NCBI GenBank assembly: GCA_905142475.1
Contig: LR990730.1
Span: 3,162,001-3,226,000 of the forward strand
Source of the DNA: Xanthomonas hydrangeae
GTDB lineage: Bacteria; Pseudomonadota; Gammaproteobacteria; Xanthomonadales; Xanthomonadaceae
Direction of reading: 5' to 3'
Length of the DNA: 64,000 bases
Position numbers and translations under genes: made by a program. Below, in pieces: positions 51,082 through 59,668 of the stretch. The notes beneath the pieces were generated by a model. It was not told where the DNA came from. It saw only the letters and a program-made list of their open reading frames with translations, and made no database searches. Numbering within the stretch: position 1 is the first letter of the stretch; each line of letters starts with the position of its first letter.

Positions 51082-52572
51082 ATGCTAAAGATCCAGGTCA
51101 GTCATTCGTATTTTCTGCGTTACGACCCGAAGCAATGGGAGCGCGGCAAGCCGTATCCACCGCTGGCAACACTGCAGGTCGCAGCGTTGCTGCGCGAGCG
51201 CGGCCATACCTTGAGCCTGTTCGACGCGATGCTGGCCGAGGATGTGCAGGACTACACCGGCGCCTTGCACGCCGCGCAGCCGGACCTGGTGGTGTTCTAC
51301 GAAGACAACTTCAACTTCCTCACCAAGATGTGCCTGAGCCGGATGCGCGAGGCTGCCTGCCAGATGATTGCGCAGGCGCGTGCGGCCGGTTGCCGCGTGC
51401 TGGTGGCCGGATCGGATGCCTCCGACAACCCGGATGTGTTTCTGGCCGCTGGCGCGCACGCGGTACTGATCGGCGAAGGCATCGCACCGCTGCTGGAACT
51501 GGTGGCGCGCGTCGAAGCAGATCCCACCATCGACACGGGTGCCTGGCTCGCGGGCGTTGCACGTATCGCCACCAGCCCCTCTGCTGAGGCAAACGTGCAT
51601 CGCGGCGCACAACCGCCGGACGCACGCCTGAGCGGCCTGCCGGCATGGGACCTGGTCGACATGCCGCGTTACCAGCGTTTCTGGCAGCAACGGCACGGAT
51701 ATTTCAGCTTGAACATGGCCGCCTCGCGCGGTTGCCCGTTCCGCTGCAACTGGTGCGCCAAACCGATCTGGGGCAACCACTACAAGCGCCGCGATGCCGA
51801 AGATGTGGCTGCCGAAATGATCCACCTCAAACGCAGTTTTCAACCCGATCACATCTGGATGGCCGATGACATCTTCGGCTTCCATATCGATTGGGTGGAA
51901 ACCTTTGCGCAGCGTTTGACCGATGCCGATGGCGCGATCCCCTTCACCATCCAGACCCGCGCCGATCTGGCCAGCGAGCGCATGGCCGCGGCGCTGGCGC
52001 GCGCCGGCTGCGCAGAGGCCTGGTTGGGTGCAGAAAGCGGCAGCCAGCGCATCCTCGACAAGATGACCAAGGGAACCACGGTTGGCGAGGTGATCGCCGC
52101 ACGCCAACGCCTGGGTGCGCGCGGCATTCGCGTGGGTTTCTTCATTCAACTCGGGTATCTGGGCGAGGAACTCGACGACATCCTGGCCACGCGCGCCCTG
52201 GTGACGCAGGCCAACCCGGACATCATCGGCGTCAGCGTGTCCTATCCGCTGCCCGGCACCAAGTTCTACGAAGAAGTGAAAAACCAGTTGGGCGGCAAGA
52301 CCCATTGGCAGGACAGCGACGACCTGGCGATGATGTTCCGTGGCGCCTACGGCTCGGAGTTCTATCGCAGCGTGCGCGATCTGCTGCATACGCAAGTGGA
52401 TCTGCAACAGGCGCGCGCAACGATGAGCGCCGAGGCGTTCACGCAGGCATCCGAGCACCTGGAAGCACGCTGGTCTGCGTTGATCGCCTCGGAACAACAG
52501 CATCGCACCGAACCGCTGGTCAGCGTTGCCGCAGGTCAACCGCGGCAGCTGGCAACCGTGCTGGTCTGCTAG
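51082..52572 (+). CDS. Radical SAM enzyme with N-terminal cobalamin-binding-type domain
   Basis: The 496-residue protein has a B12-binding-like Rossmann domain (~20-150; the cobalt-ligand D-x-H-x-x-G motif is not evident) and a radical SAM core with the 4Fe-4S motif C-P-F-R-C-N-W-C at 218-225. A C-terminal region of ~120 residues follows. This class B architecture is typical of methyltransferases and ring-forming enzymes acting on unreactive carbons. The ATG at 51082 (M-L-K-I-Q-V) is chosen over earlier in-frame codons. It is divergent from the HprK-like gene and 57 bp upstream of the nucleotidyltransferase. The substrate is unknown. Confidence 0.88.
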   Translation: MLKIQVSHSYFLRYDPKQWERGKPYPPLATLQVAALLRERGHTLSLFDAMLAEDVQDYTGALHAAQPDLVVFYEDNFNFLTKMCLSRMREAACQMIAQARAAGCRVLVAGSDASDNPDVFLAAGAHAVLIGEGIAPLLELVARVEADPTIDTGAWLAGVARIATSPSAEANVHRGAQPPDARLSGLPAWDLVDMPRYQRFWQQRHGYFSLNMAASRGCPFRCNWCAKPIWGNHYKRRDAEDVAAEMIHLKRSFQPDHIWMADDIFGFHIDWVETFAQRLTDADGAIPFTIQTRADLASERMAAALARAGCAEAWLGAESGSQRILDKMTKGTTVGEVIAARQRLGARGIRVGFFIQLGYLGEELDDILATRALVTQANPDIIGVSVSYPLPGTKFYEEVKNQLGGKTHWQDSDDLAMMFRGAYGSEFYRSVRDLLHTQVDLQQARATMSAEAFTQASEHLEARWSALIASEQQHRTEPLVSVAAGQPRQLATVLVC

Positions 52573-52629
52573 CACGCAACGCCTCTCGATCTCTTCGAAC
52601 ATCACCTCGCCTTATCGGATCACCTTCGC

Positions 52630-53844
52630 ATGCAGCCTTCCCTTCGCACCATCAAGCACGGCCTGCGCACGGCCACCGAACGGCTGGCGCAGGAATTGGC
52701 GCAGCCGGGCGAAGTGGCACCACAGTGGGATCGTCTGCAATGGCAGCTGGCAGCAGCAGCGGCGGCAGCGCATGGCGTATCACCGCTGCTGCAGCGTCGC
52801 TCGCTATGGCAGAACTCCGAATGGACGACGTTTCTGAGCGAGCAACGCCGCCATGTCGAAGATCGGCATCGGCGCATCGCCCTATTGCTGACGCTCATCG
52901 ATGCTGCGGCGCGTGCTGCAGGCATGGCATTGGTCGGTCTGAAGGGAACTGCACTGCATCGGCTTGGCGTGTACCTGCCGGGCGATCGGCCGATGGCCGA
53001 TATCGATTTACTGGTGGAGCCTGAGGACGCGCCAGCTGCAGCAGCACTGTTGTGCGAACTCGGTTACGTGGCCTCGTTCGAACAATGGAAGCATCAGGTC
53101 TTCAAGCCGATCCAAGGCGAAGCGGTCGCGGGACTGGGCGAGCATCGCGATGCGCCGATCAATATCGAGCTGCATACGCGCATCCAGGAACGCTTGCCGG
53201 TGCACAGCGTGGACATCACATCACGCATCCTGCCGGAGCGCGCGCAGCCGGGCTTGAACCCCTATCCGTCCATCGGTGCATTGATGTGCCATCTGCTGCT
53301 GCATGCGGCCGGTGGCATCTGCCATCGCAGCATCCGGCTGATGCATCTGCACGATCTTGCATTGCTTGCCACCCGCATGGGGCAGCGCGATTGGGACCAA
53401 TTGTGGGAAGAGACGAGCGTGTCGCCGTGGTGGGCATTGCCGCCGCTGCTGCTGCTGCAACGCTACTACCGCAGCGTGGTGCCTGCGGCGGTGATGGCGC
53501 GCCTGCAGGCCGATTGCCCGCGATTGCTGCGCATGCGTGCGGCCCGCCAGACCTTGACCACCGCCTCGTGCTCCAACCTGTGGTTGCCGGCACTGCCCGG
53601 CATCGAATGGTCGCGGTCGCTGAGCGAAGCGCGGCAGTATCTGCACAATCGCGTTGCGCCGTCGGCCGAAAGCCGCAAGGAACGTGCGGACATGTTGCAG
53701 ACACAGCTGTGGCTTCAAGGACAATCATGGGTACGGCAGAGCCAGGCGCGCCGACTGATGACGCGGCTTGCTCGACCAGTGCCGCGCACCGACATGTTGT
53801 ACGTGGTGCGCGCGGCGTTGGATGGGTATTTGCAGCCGGTGTGA
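52630..53844 (+). CDS. Nucleotidyltransferase-fold protein (NTP_transf_5-like)
   Basis: A 404-residue protein with the polymerase-beta-type nucleotidyltransferase signature of the NTP_transf_5 family: L-K-G-T-A-L (104-109), R-P-M-A-D-I-D-L-L-V with catalytic-type Asp124 and Asp126, and a third carboxylate Glu180 in I-N-I-E-L-H. The C-terminal half is helical. Members occur in lasso-peptide clusters (where one extends a phosphoryl tail) and near polysaccharide genes. Here it follows the radical SAM gene and faces the HprK-like kinase across a divergent promoter region. The substrate is unknown. Confidence 0.83.
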   Translation: MQPSLRTIKHGLRTATERLAQELAQPGEVAPQWDRLQWQLAAAAAAAHGVSPLLQRRSLWQNSEWTTFLSEQRRHVEDRHRRIALLLTLIDAAARAAGMALVGLKGTALHRLGVYLPGDRPMADIDLLVEPEDAPAAAALLCELGYVASFEQWKHQVFKPIQGEAVAGLGEHRDAPINIELHTRIQERLPVHSVDITSRILPERAQPGLNPYPSIGALMCHLLLHAAGGICHRSIRLMHLHDLALLATRMGQRDWDQLWEETSVSPWWALPPLLLLQRYYRSVVPAAVMARLQADCPRLLRMRAARQTLTTASCSNLWLPALPGIEWSRSLSEARQYLHNRVAPSAESRKERADMLQTQLWLQGQSWVRQSQARRLMTRLARPVPRTDMLYVVRAALDGYLQPV

Positions 53845-53916
53845 GGCTAGGATCGACTGACAAAACCGCTTTACGCAGGTCTGCTGCAGGGAGGCTGATC
53901 TGCGACTTGACGGCTT

Positions 53917-53983
53917 GGTTGCAGGGCCGTTGATCTGCGGCCTGGTTGCAGGGCCGTTGATCTGTGGCCTGGTTGCAGGGCCC
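53917..53983. repeat. 27-bp tandem repeat, about 2.5 copies
   Basis: Two full units (53917-53943 and 53944-53970) differ at one base, and a partial third unit leads directly into a large palindrome. The unit begins GGTTGCAGGGCCGTTGATCT. A degenerate earlier copy may lie at 53885-53916. The unit length is a multiple of three but the region is between converging genes and is not thought to be coding. Confidence 0.85.
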
Positions 53984-54083
53984 TTGCCCGCCCACCATCG
54001 CGGGACACGCCGCAAGTACGTCCATGTAGGCTCTTACGCGGCATCCATGCCGCGTAAGGTCCCGCGATGGTGGGCGGGCAAGG
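53982..54083. repeat. Nested palindrome with perfect 25-bp inverted arms
   Basis: Arms 53982-54006 and 54059-54083 are perfect 25-bp inverted repeats (CCTTGCCCGCCCACC... / ...GGTGGGCGGGCAAGG). Inside them, 54033-54058 is another perfect palindrome (CTTACGCGGCAT, 2-nt loop, ATGCCGCGTAAG). The element sits between two converging transcripts, so it may end both, or it may be a small non-autonomous mobile element. No target-site duplication was evident. Confidence 0.85.
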
Positions 54084-54170
54084 ACCAGTCGAGATGGTCG
54101 GTATGCATGGCTTTCAACAAAGCGACCAGCAATCTTGCTGGTGCGGTGCCCTCGTCGATTGCGGGACCGT

Positions 54171-54192
54171 GTGGCGGCATGGATGCCGCCAC
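54171..54192. repeat. Short palindrome GTGGCGGCAT/ATGCCGCCAC
   Basis: Two 10-bp arms with a 2-nt spacer, sharing the GGCATSSATGCC centre with the palindrome at 54033-54058. It appears to belong to the same xanthomonad intergenic repeat family and is followed by the related block CGAGCCTCCAGGGACGGATT. Confidence 0.7.
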
Positions 54193-54301
54193 CGAGCCTC
54201 CAGGGACGGATTCACGGCGTGTCCCGCAAGCGGTGAGGGCACCGCGCCCTCGACCCACTAAGCTTTGGACCTAAAGCTTCAGACTGCATCCAACAAGAGA
54301 A

Positions 54302-54358
54302 AGCCAACAAAACCCATGCGCTCACCGCCAGGCGACCGCTCTCTGCGTTTTGTTGGCT
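54302..54358 (-). terminator. Possible terminator of the polysaccharide operon
   Basis: AGCCAACAAAAC and GTTTTGTTGGCT form a perfect 12-bp inverted repeat around a GC-rich 33-nt loop, 57 bp past the last glycosyltransferase stop. The loop is long for a standard terminator, but the A/T-rich stem flanks suggest a bidirectional stop between convergent genes. Confidence 0.5.
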
Positions 54359-54415
54359 GATCTGAAAGTGGTTTGTGCAAGCCCGCAGTCTATTGCCTAC
54401 TCCGCGCCCAGGTAT

Positions 54416-55528
54416 TCAGTGCAGCGGGCGCTTCTCGCATAGTTGGCGGTAGAGCTTTTCGAACAGACGCGTGGTCGATGCCGCGTCTTCGCGTACCGCA
54501 CGGCACTGCGCCGCCCAGGCCAGACGCAAGCGCAGTTCGTCGTCGGCCACCACCTGACGGACGGCTTCTGCCAGCCCGGCCCAATCGCCCGGCGGCACTG
54601 CCAGTGCGCAGACCGGTGCCCACTCGACCAGATGCCCGACGGCCGTCCCCACTGTGGGAACACCTGCCACCGCAGCTTCCAGCAGCACCAACGGCCCCGC
54701 CTCGTGCAAGGATGACAGCACCAGCAGATCGGCCGATTGCATGATCGGGCGCAACTCGCGCTGGGTCTTGAAACCCAAGAAACGCACCTGCTCGCTCAGA
54801 CCCAGCTGCTGCACCATGCGATGCATGGCGCCATCCAGGGTATCGACGCCGACCATGTCGAGGGTAAAGGCGACATCGGCGCGCTTGAGCGCCGCCATCG
54901 CCTGCAACAACGTGGTCTGGTCCTTGACCGGGTTGAGGCTGGCCACGTGCAGCAACCGTGCGATTGCGCCAGTGCGCGCGCGTGGTGCGGCCGGCGGCCA
55001 GGCGCGCAGATCCACGCCCAAGGGCACCCGCTGCGCGCGGATGCCGAGTGCTTGCAGCGAATCGACGATGGGCGCGCTGGCGGCGGTGACGCAGTCGGCC
55101 AGGCGCAGGATCACCGCTTCGCGCAGACGCCCGCGCCACTTACGCCGGCCGCCGTAGCCGATGGCGTGCAGTGCGACCAGCTCGCCACCGGCGATATGCA
55201 CCATGCTTGGGCGACGCAGCAGTTTTGCCGCCGCAACGGCAATCAAGCTGCAGTAGCCGGAAAAGATCGCCTGGATGACATCGAACGGTGCGCGCCGATG
55301 CTCCTCACCAATGGCATTGATGGCGCGCAACCGGGTGCGCTGCGCGCCGATGTTGTGCACGGTGGCGCCGCGCAATGTCCAGGTGCCCGGCATCGGCTCC
55401 TGATGCAGCACGAAGACATGCACCTGATGATGACGCGCCAGCCATTCGATCAGGGTCAGGAACACCGGAATCACACGGACTTCGCCGCTGCGGTCCACAC
55501 CGCCCGGTACCACCAAGGCCAGTTTCAT
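54416..55528 (-). CDS. Glycosyltransferase family 4
   Basis: This 370-residue GT-B enzyme has an N-terminal acceptor domain starting L-A-L-V-V-P-G-G-V-D-R-S-G, and a C-terminal donor domain with the retaining-GT4 motif E-A-G-P-L-V-L-L-E-A. It probably transfers a nucleotide-activated sugar onto a lipid-linked oligosaccharide on the cytoplasmic face. The start at 55528 overlaps the previous gene by ATGA, so the two GT4 genes are translationally coupled. It is the last gene of the minus-strand operon. Sugar specificity is unknown. Confidence 0.9.
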   Translation of the reverse strand: MKLALVVPGGVDRSGEVRVIPVFLTLIEWLARHHQVHVFVLHQEPMPGTWTLRGATVHNIGAQRTRLRAINAIGEEHRRAPFDVIQAIFSGYCSLIAVAAAKLLRRPSMVHIAGGELVALHAIGYGGRRKWRGRLREAVILRLADCVTAASAPIVDSLQALGIRAQRVPLGVDLRAWPPAAPRARTGAIARLLHVASLNPVKDQTTLLQAMAALKRADVAFTLDMVGVDTLDGAMHRMVQQLGLSEQVRFLGFKTQRELRPIMQSADLLVLSSLHEAGPLVLLEAAVAGVPTVGTAVGHLVEWAPVCALAVPPGDWAGLAEAVRQVVADDELRLRLAWAAQCRAVREDAASTTRLFEKLYRQLCEKRPLH

Positions 55529-56655
55529 GCTGTGCGTCCCGGCGCGGCGGCCAGTAATTGGGTGTAGGCGTTCGCCCAGCGCTGCCCCACGGCGGCGAAG
55601 GACAGCCGCGCATCGAAATGCGCACGGATCCGTGTGCGATTGGGTCGCTGCCTGGAGACACGCAATAGCAGTTCCGCCAAGGCCGAGGCATTGCCCACGG
55701 GATACAACTCGCCCACCGCACCGGCATCGCTGAGCGCGCGGAAAGCAGGGATATCGGTCAATAGCGGCAAGCTGCCGCAGGCATACGCTTCCACTGCGGC
55801 ATAACCGCAACTTTCCATATGGCTGGCCGAGACGAACAGATCGCAGGCGCGCAACAGGGTCTCCACGCGTGCATGCGGCACCTGGCCCAGGAGCTGCACA
55901 CAGCGCGCCAGCTGCGGATCGTCGCGCAGGCGCTGCTGTACCTGCTCCATCAACGGCGCCTGGTCGAACACGCACCACAGCCGCAGCCCGGGCAACACGC
56001 GCGCCGCCAACGCGACGGCATCGAGCACGCACAGCGGATCCTTGGCTGCGCTCAGATGGCCGACCCATAACACACACGGGTCGCCATGCAGACGCGTGTG
56101 CTCGCGTGCCTGCAAGCGATCGCCCGGCGAGAAGCGGCTGCTCGATTCGGGAATCTCGAATAGCTGCGTTTTCGATCGAAACAGGCGCGCACGCAGAAAC
56201 GGCTGCGCCAGTTCCAGCGACGTGAACGCGATGCCGGCAGCCGCCGCATAGCGCGCACGCCACGCAATCCGGCGCCACCAGCGTGGCGGGCGATTGGCAT
56301 GGTCCTGCAACAGGATGGGACTCTGCGGCAGCAGGCGCGCGAGCCGCCGCGCATCGCCGGCGAATTCCAGCCCGTGCACGTGGATCACGTCTGCGTCGAT
56401 CTGGCGCAGCATCGCGGCAAGAATGTGCGCACGCTGCTTGCTGCCACGCGCGTCCAGCTCGACGAAGCGGTAGTCCACGCCCTGGCGTGTGAGTCTAGTG
56501 TTCAGTGCCGAGGCCTGGATCACCGTCACGCGCACTCCTGCGCTGGCCACCGCCTCGGCGATGTCGGCCAGCGATGGCCATTGCGCGAAGACCTGTTCGA
56601 CGCTCAGGCCGTCGGGCGTTGGCAGCAGATTGAGTTGCGCCACATGCAGGGTCAT
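55525..56655 (-). CDS. Glycosyltransferase family 4
   Basis: A 376-residue GT-B protein with H-V-H-G-L-E-F in the N-terminal domain, W-V-G-H-L-S-A-A-K-D-P at the domain boundary and the E(x7)E-type motif M-E-S-C-G-Y-A-A-V-E-A. It is predicted to build the repeat unit of the polysaccharide. ATG at 56655 (M-T-L-H-V-A-Q) is chosen; ATG at 56676 adds seven residues, and neither has a clear RBS. It ends in an ATGA overlap with the next GT4 gene. Confidence 0.88.
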   Translation of the reverse strand: MTLHVAQLNLLPTPDGLSVEQVFAQWPSLADIAEAVASAGVRVTVIQASALNTRLTRQGVDYRFVELDARGSKQRAHILAAMLRQIDADVIHVHGLEFAGDARRLARLLPQSPILLQDHANRPPRWWRRIAWRARYAAAAGIAFTSLELAQPFLRARLFRSKTQLFEIPESSSRFSPGDRLQAREHTRLHGDPCVLWVGHLSAAKDPLCVLDAVALAARVLPGLRLWCVFDQAPLMEQVQQRLRDDPQLARCVQLLGQVPHARVETLLRACDLFVSASHMESCGYAAVEAYACGSLPLLTDIPAFRALSDAGAVGELYPVGNASALAELLLRVSRQRPNRTRIRAHFDARLSFAAVGQRWANAYTQLLAAAPGRTA

Positions 56656-56725
56656 GGCGCAGACATCGACTGGCATGCGCGTTCTGCAACGACGATGACG
56701 CGCTCTTGCGCGCGGCGCAAGCGGC

Positions 56726-57424
56726 TCACGCGATACGCCGCAGACGCATCACCAAGGCAACCGGCACCTGCAACGCTGCCTGGTCGAAACGTGCACCGGG
56801 TGGAATATCGGCCGGGTCCAGCATCGGTTCGGCCACCGCTTCGATTGCCAGGCCCAGCGATGCGCATGCCGTATGCCAATGACTGTAGAGATGTTGCGTA
56901 TGCCGCACTGCGTACTGCCGGCCGTCGGCCTTGAAATCGCGTCGCCAGCCCAGTGCATGGCCGATCGGATGCACATCGCTGCACAGCACGATCCCGCCCA
57001 CGCGGGTGACGCGATGCAGTTCTTCCAGCGCAGGCCACAGCTGCTGCAGATGCCCGACCACCAGACCGCAGACGCTGAGATCGGCAATTGCGTCGGGCAA
57101 GGGCAATTTATCGAGACTGCCTTGTTGCAGACTCACGCGTGCCGCTGGCCAGTCGCGGGCGAGCTCGGTGCCGGCGCGTTGCAGCATCTGCGGCGACAGA
57201 TCCACACCGGTGACATGCAGCGCGCCACGCTGTAATGCATGCAGCATGTAGCGACCACTGCCGCAGCCGGCATCCAGCACATGTTGGCCCTGCAGGGCGC
57301 CGGGCATCAGCGCGAGCATGGCGCGTTCTTCGGCCAGCATCACCGGGTTATGGGCATGCGGCGGATACGCCTGCGCCCACAACGCATACGCCGCTGCCGG
57401 CTCAAGTGTCGGCACAGCACTCAT
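56726..57424 (-). CDS. Class I SAM-dependent methyltransferase
   Basis: The 232-residue protein has SAM motif V-L-D-A-G-C-G-S-G-R-Y at ~49-59 and a post-motif G-V-D-L-S-P-Q-M-L. It probably methylates a sugar or a biosynthetic intermediate of the polysaccharide. The start at 57424 is the only ATG that opens this frame here. It lies inside a 14-bp duplication that also provides an out-of-frame ATG at 57438 (five codons, M-S-A-V-S-stop). See the repeat entry at 57414-57448. Confidence 0.88.
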   Translation of the reverse strand: MSAVPTLEPAAAYALWAQAYPPHAHNPVMLAEERAMLALMPGALQGQHVLDAGCGSGRYMLHALQRGALHVTGVDLSPQMLQRAGTELARDWPAARVSLQQGSLDKLPLPDAIADLSVCGLVVGHLQQLWPALEELHRVTRVGGIVLCSDVHPIGHALGWRRDFKADGRQYAVRHTQHLYSHWHTACASLGLAIEAVAEPMLDPADIPPGARFDQAALQVPVALVMRLRRIA

Positions 57425-57448
57425 GACACAGCACTCATGACACAGCAC
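57414..57448 (-). repeat. 14-bp tandem duplication across a stop/start junction
   Basis: Two and a half copies of ACAGCACTCATGAC (plus-strand reading) span the amidohydrolase stop (57435-57437) and the methyltransferase start (57424). Each full copy carries an ATGA. Because 14 is not a multiple of three, the duplication creates a five-codon decoy ORF whose stop again overlaps the true start. Confidence 0.9.
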
Positions 57449-58655
57449 CGTTGGCTGCCATCGCAATGGATGGCACGCGCGCGGCGTGCGGCACGCACTC
57501 CAGGCCGGGTTCGAGTGCCAGCACTGCCGGGTCGGCCAGCCTGGCATCGAGCAGTTTGGGGCGACCGTCCAGCAACACCGGTACGGTCTGGATACCGGCC
57601 GCCTCGAACCAGTCGGCGAAATCCGGGTCGGCGATGCGCGGGGCGCCATCGCGTATCACTGCGCGCAGTTCACTCCGTTGGCAACCGATGACGCTGGTGG
57701 CAGGATCGCCACCGCGATCGCGCACGATCAGCAGATCTGCGGCTGCGCCTGGCGCGATGCAACCGCGCGCTTGCATGCGCAGGATGCGCGCAGATTGATG
57801 GGTGACCATGCCGAGCAATAGATCCGGTGCGAGCCCGCTGTCGGCGGCGATGCGCAGTTCTTCCAGAAGATCGAGCGCACCGCTGATGCGCGAATCGTTG
57901 CCCAATGCCAGCCGCCCGGCCATGCACAAGCGCCACGGATCGAGCGTGCGGCCCAGCAGCGCGAGATTGCTCGAAGGACACCACACCACCGCCGCGCCGC
58001 GTGCGATCACCCGGTCGATATCGCATTCGCCCATGCCCACGCCGTGGATCAGCACGCTATTGGAGGCCAGGCAGCCGAGCCGATCCAGCTCGTCGAGTTC
58101 GGCACCCGCCACTGCGTCGGTGCCTTCGGCCAGGTGAATCATCCACGGATGTCCGGGCGACGTGGCGGCAAAGCTGCCTTGCACCGGCGGTCCGTAACCG
58201 GTCCAGCCCAGCGCATAGCTCCAACCGAACTCGCGCAGCAGGCCGACCGGAAAGTTCGCCTCGTCCAAGGTGGCGTGCCAAGGGTCGTGCTGCGCCACGC
58301 AGGTGACGCCGGCCAGCAGATTCTTCAAACCGCCGTGGCGCAAGCGCACCGCCTTGGGCACGCGCAACGCAGCCGCCACATCGGGATGCTGAAAATGCGC
58401 CTGAAACGCCTCGATCCATGCGTAGCTGTTGGCGAACGGTGCGCCTTGCGGCAGCGGCGGCACACAGTTGACCTGCAGATGATCGTGCGCGTTGATCAAG
58501 CCCGGCGCCAGCACGTGGCCCTGCAAATCCAGCCGCAGGCTGCCGGTGCCGAGCGTGCCGCCAAAGCGGCCCGCGCGCATCGTCACTGCGGCGCGCGAAG
58601 GACCGGCCAGGGTGATCGCGCGTGCGCCCTGCAGACAGACATCGGCCATGGACAT
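57435..58655 (-). CDS. Metal-dependent amidohydrolase (TRZ/ATZ deaminase-like)
   Basis: A 406-residue TIM-barrel protein with the H-x-H metal motif in L-I-N-A-H-D-H-L (His57 and His59), then M-I-H-L-A-E-G, V-L-I-H-G-V-G-M and L-A-L-G-N-D-S-R-I with the late Asp. This pattern resembles N-ribosyl/cyclic-amide deaminases and chlorohydrolases rather than sugar deacetylases. ATG at 58655 is preferred because GGAG lies 6 nt upstream; GTG at 58667 abuts the previous stop. It is unusual inside a polysaccharide operon. The substrate is unknown. Confidence 0.85.
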   Translation of the reverse strand: MSMADVCLQGARAITLAGPSRAAVTMRAGRFGGTLGTGSLRLDLQGHVLAPGLINAHDHLQVNCVPPLPQGAPFANSYAWIEAFQAHFQHPDVAAALRVPKAVRLRHGGLKNLLAGVTCVAQHDPWHATLDEANFPVGLLREFGWSYALGWTGYGPPVQGSFAATSPGHPWMIHLAEGTDAVAGAELDELDRLGCLASNSVLIHGVGMGECDIDRVIARGAAVVWCPSSNLALLGRTLDPWRLCMAGRLALGNDSRISGALDLLEELRIAADSGLAPDLLLGMVTHQSARILRMQARGCIAPGAAADLLIVRDRGGDPATSVIGCQRSELRAVIRDGAPRIADPDFADWFEAAGIQTVPVLLDGRPKLLDARLADPAVLALEPGLECVPHAARVPSIAMAANGAVS

Positions 58656-58667
58656 CGGCGTCTCCAC

Positions 58668-59510
58668 TCAGCGCTTGCGCATCACGATCAGGAAGTGGTC
58701 GCCCATGTCGCGCAGCAGCGGCAGCCCGCCCAAACGGTCGTCGCACTGGCCCAGGCGCTCAGACAGACGCGGATGTCGTTCGCAAAAATCCACCAGGTAC
58801 GGCGGCGGCAGGAACAGGCTCAAGGCGCGATAGCTGTCCAGCACGAAGTGCTTGTTGAAGGCGCGGTAGAACTCGCGCGGCAGGTGGTACCAGGTCCAGA
58901 TGGTGTGACCGTTCATGCCCACCGCAGTGACCCCGCGCGCAGCCCGCACCGCTGCGCGCTTGAAGCGCCCGCGCAGCGTGTAATGGCCGATTTCCCACGG
59001 GCAGATGCGCCCGATCACCGAAAACACCAGGCAGCCATCGGCGCGCAGCAGACGTGCGCACTCGGCCGCCACTGCCGGCAGGTCGGGAGCGCAATTGAGC
59101 GGGCCGAAGTTTGAGTACATGCCATCGAAGGTGCCGTCCAGCTGATCGAGCTGCTGGATGCCGACGTGGGCGGCGGTCAACCGTGCTTCAAGACCTTGTG
59201 TGGCAGCGCGATGGCGGGTGCGTTCGACCATCGCCGGCGACCAGTCGGTGGCCAGCACGCTGTAGTCGCGGCGTGCGAACTCGCCGGCATCCAGACCGGT
59301 GCCGCAGCCCAGATCCACCAGCCGCGACCCCACCGGCAGCTCGGCCGCAACCGTCTCCCACAGCGTGGTGCGCATGCGCTGGATCAGCGCATTGTTGCCG
59401 CGCGGGCCGTCGTAGTCGGGGGCCACGCTATCGAACGCGCGTTGCGTCTCAAGCAAGCGCTCCGGGGCCACCGTGCCGCCACGCGCCGCATGCTCATTGA
59501 CCACCGACAT
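58668..59510 (-). CDS. Class I SAM-dependent methyltransferase
   Basis: The 280-residue protein carries SAM motif L-V-D-L-G-C-G-T-G at ~64-72 and an acidic partner in V-L-A-T-D-W-S, then a C-terminal lid-like region (W-T-W-Y-H-L-P-R-E-F-Y). It is probably a small-molecule or sugar O/N-methyltransferase of the polysaccharide pathway. Its stop is 12 bp before the amidohydrolase ATG, and the Wzz-like gene lies 158 bp upstream. Confidence 0.88.
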   Translation of the reverse strand: MSVVNEHAARGGTVAPERLLETQRAFDSVAPDYDGPRGNNALIQRMRTTLWETVAAELPVGSRLVDLGCGTGLDAGEFARRDYSVLATDWSPAMVERTRHRAATQGLEARLTAAHVGIQQLDQLDGTFDGMYSNFGPLNCAPDLPAVAAECARLLRADGCLVFSVIGRICPWEIGHYTLRGRFKRAAVRAARGVTAVGMNGHTIWTWYHLPREFYRAFNKHFVLDSYRALSLFLPPPYLVDFCERHPRLSERLGQCDDRLGGLPLLRDMGDHFLIVMRKR

Positions 59511-59668
59511 GCGCAGCCTCCCACACCAGACCAGTTGTTCTCACGACACTCTCCAGGCGCGACACCGCCAACGCGGCATCGCTTGATTGACCCGTGAGTG
59601 CCACGCGCAGCGGCTTTGGTTGCAGCTTGGTGAGCGATGTCCCACCCTGCTGCGCGTTGCCGTTTACA

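Noticed and set aside
47994..53844. Complete lasso-peptide biosynthetic cluster
   Set aside because: The kinase, nucleotidyltransferase and exporter fit, but there is no asparagine-synthetase-like cyclase, transglutaminase-like protease, PqqD-like recognition protein or recognisable precursor.
53917..53983. Possible CRISPR array
   Set aside because: The repeats are contiguous without spacers and only ~2.5 copies; no cas gene is near.
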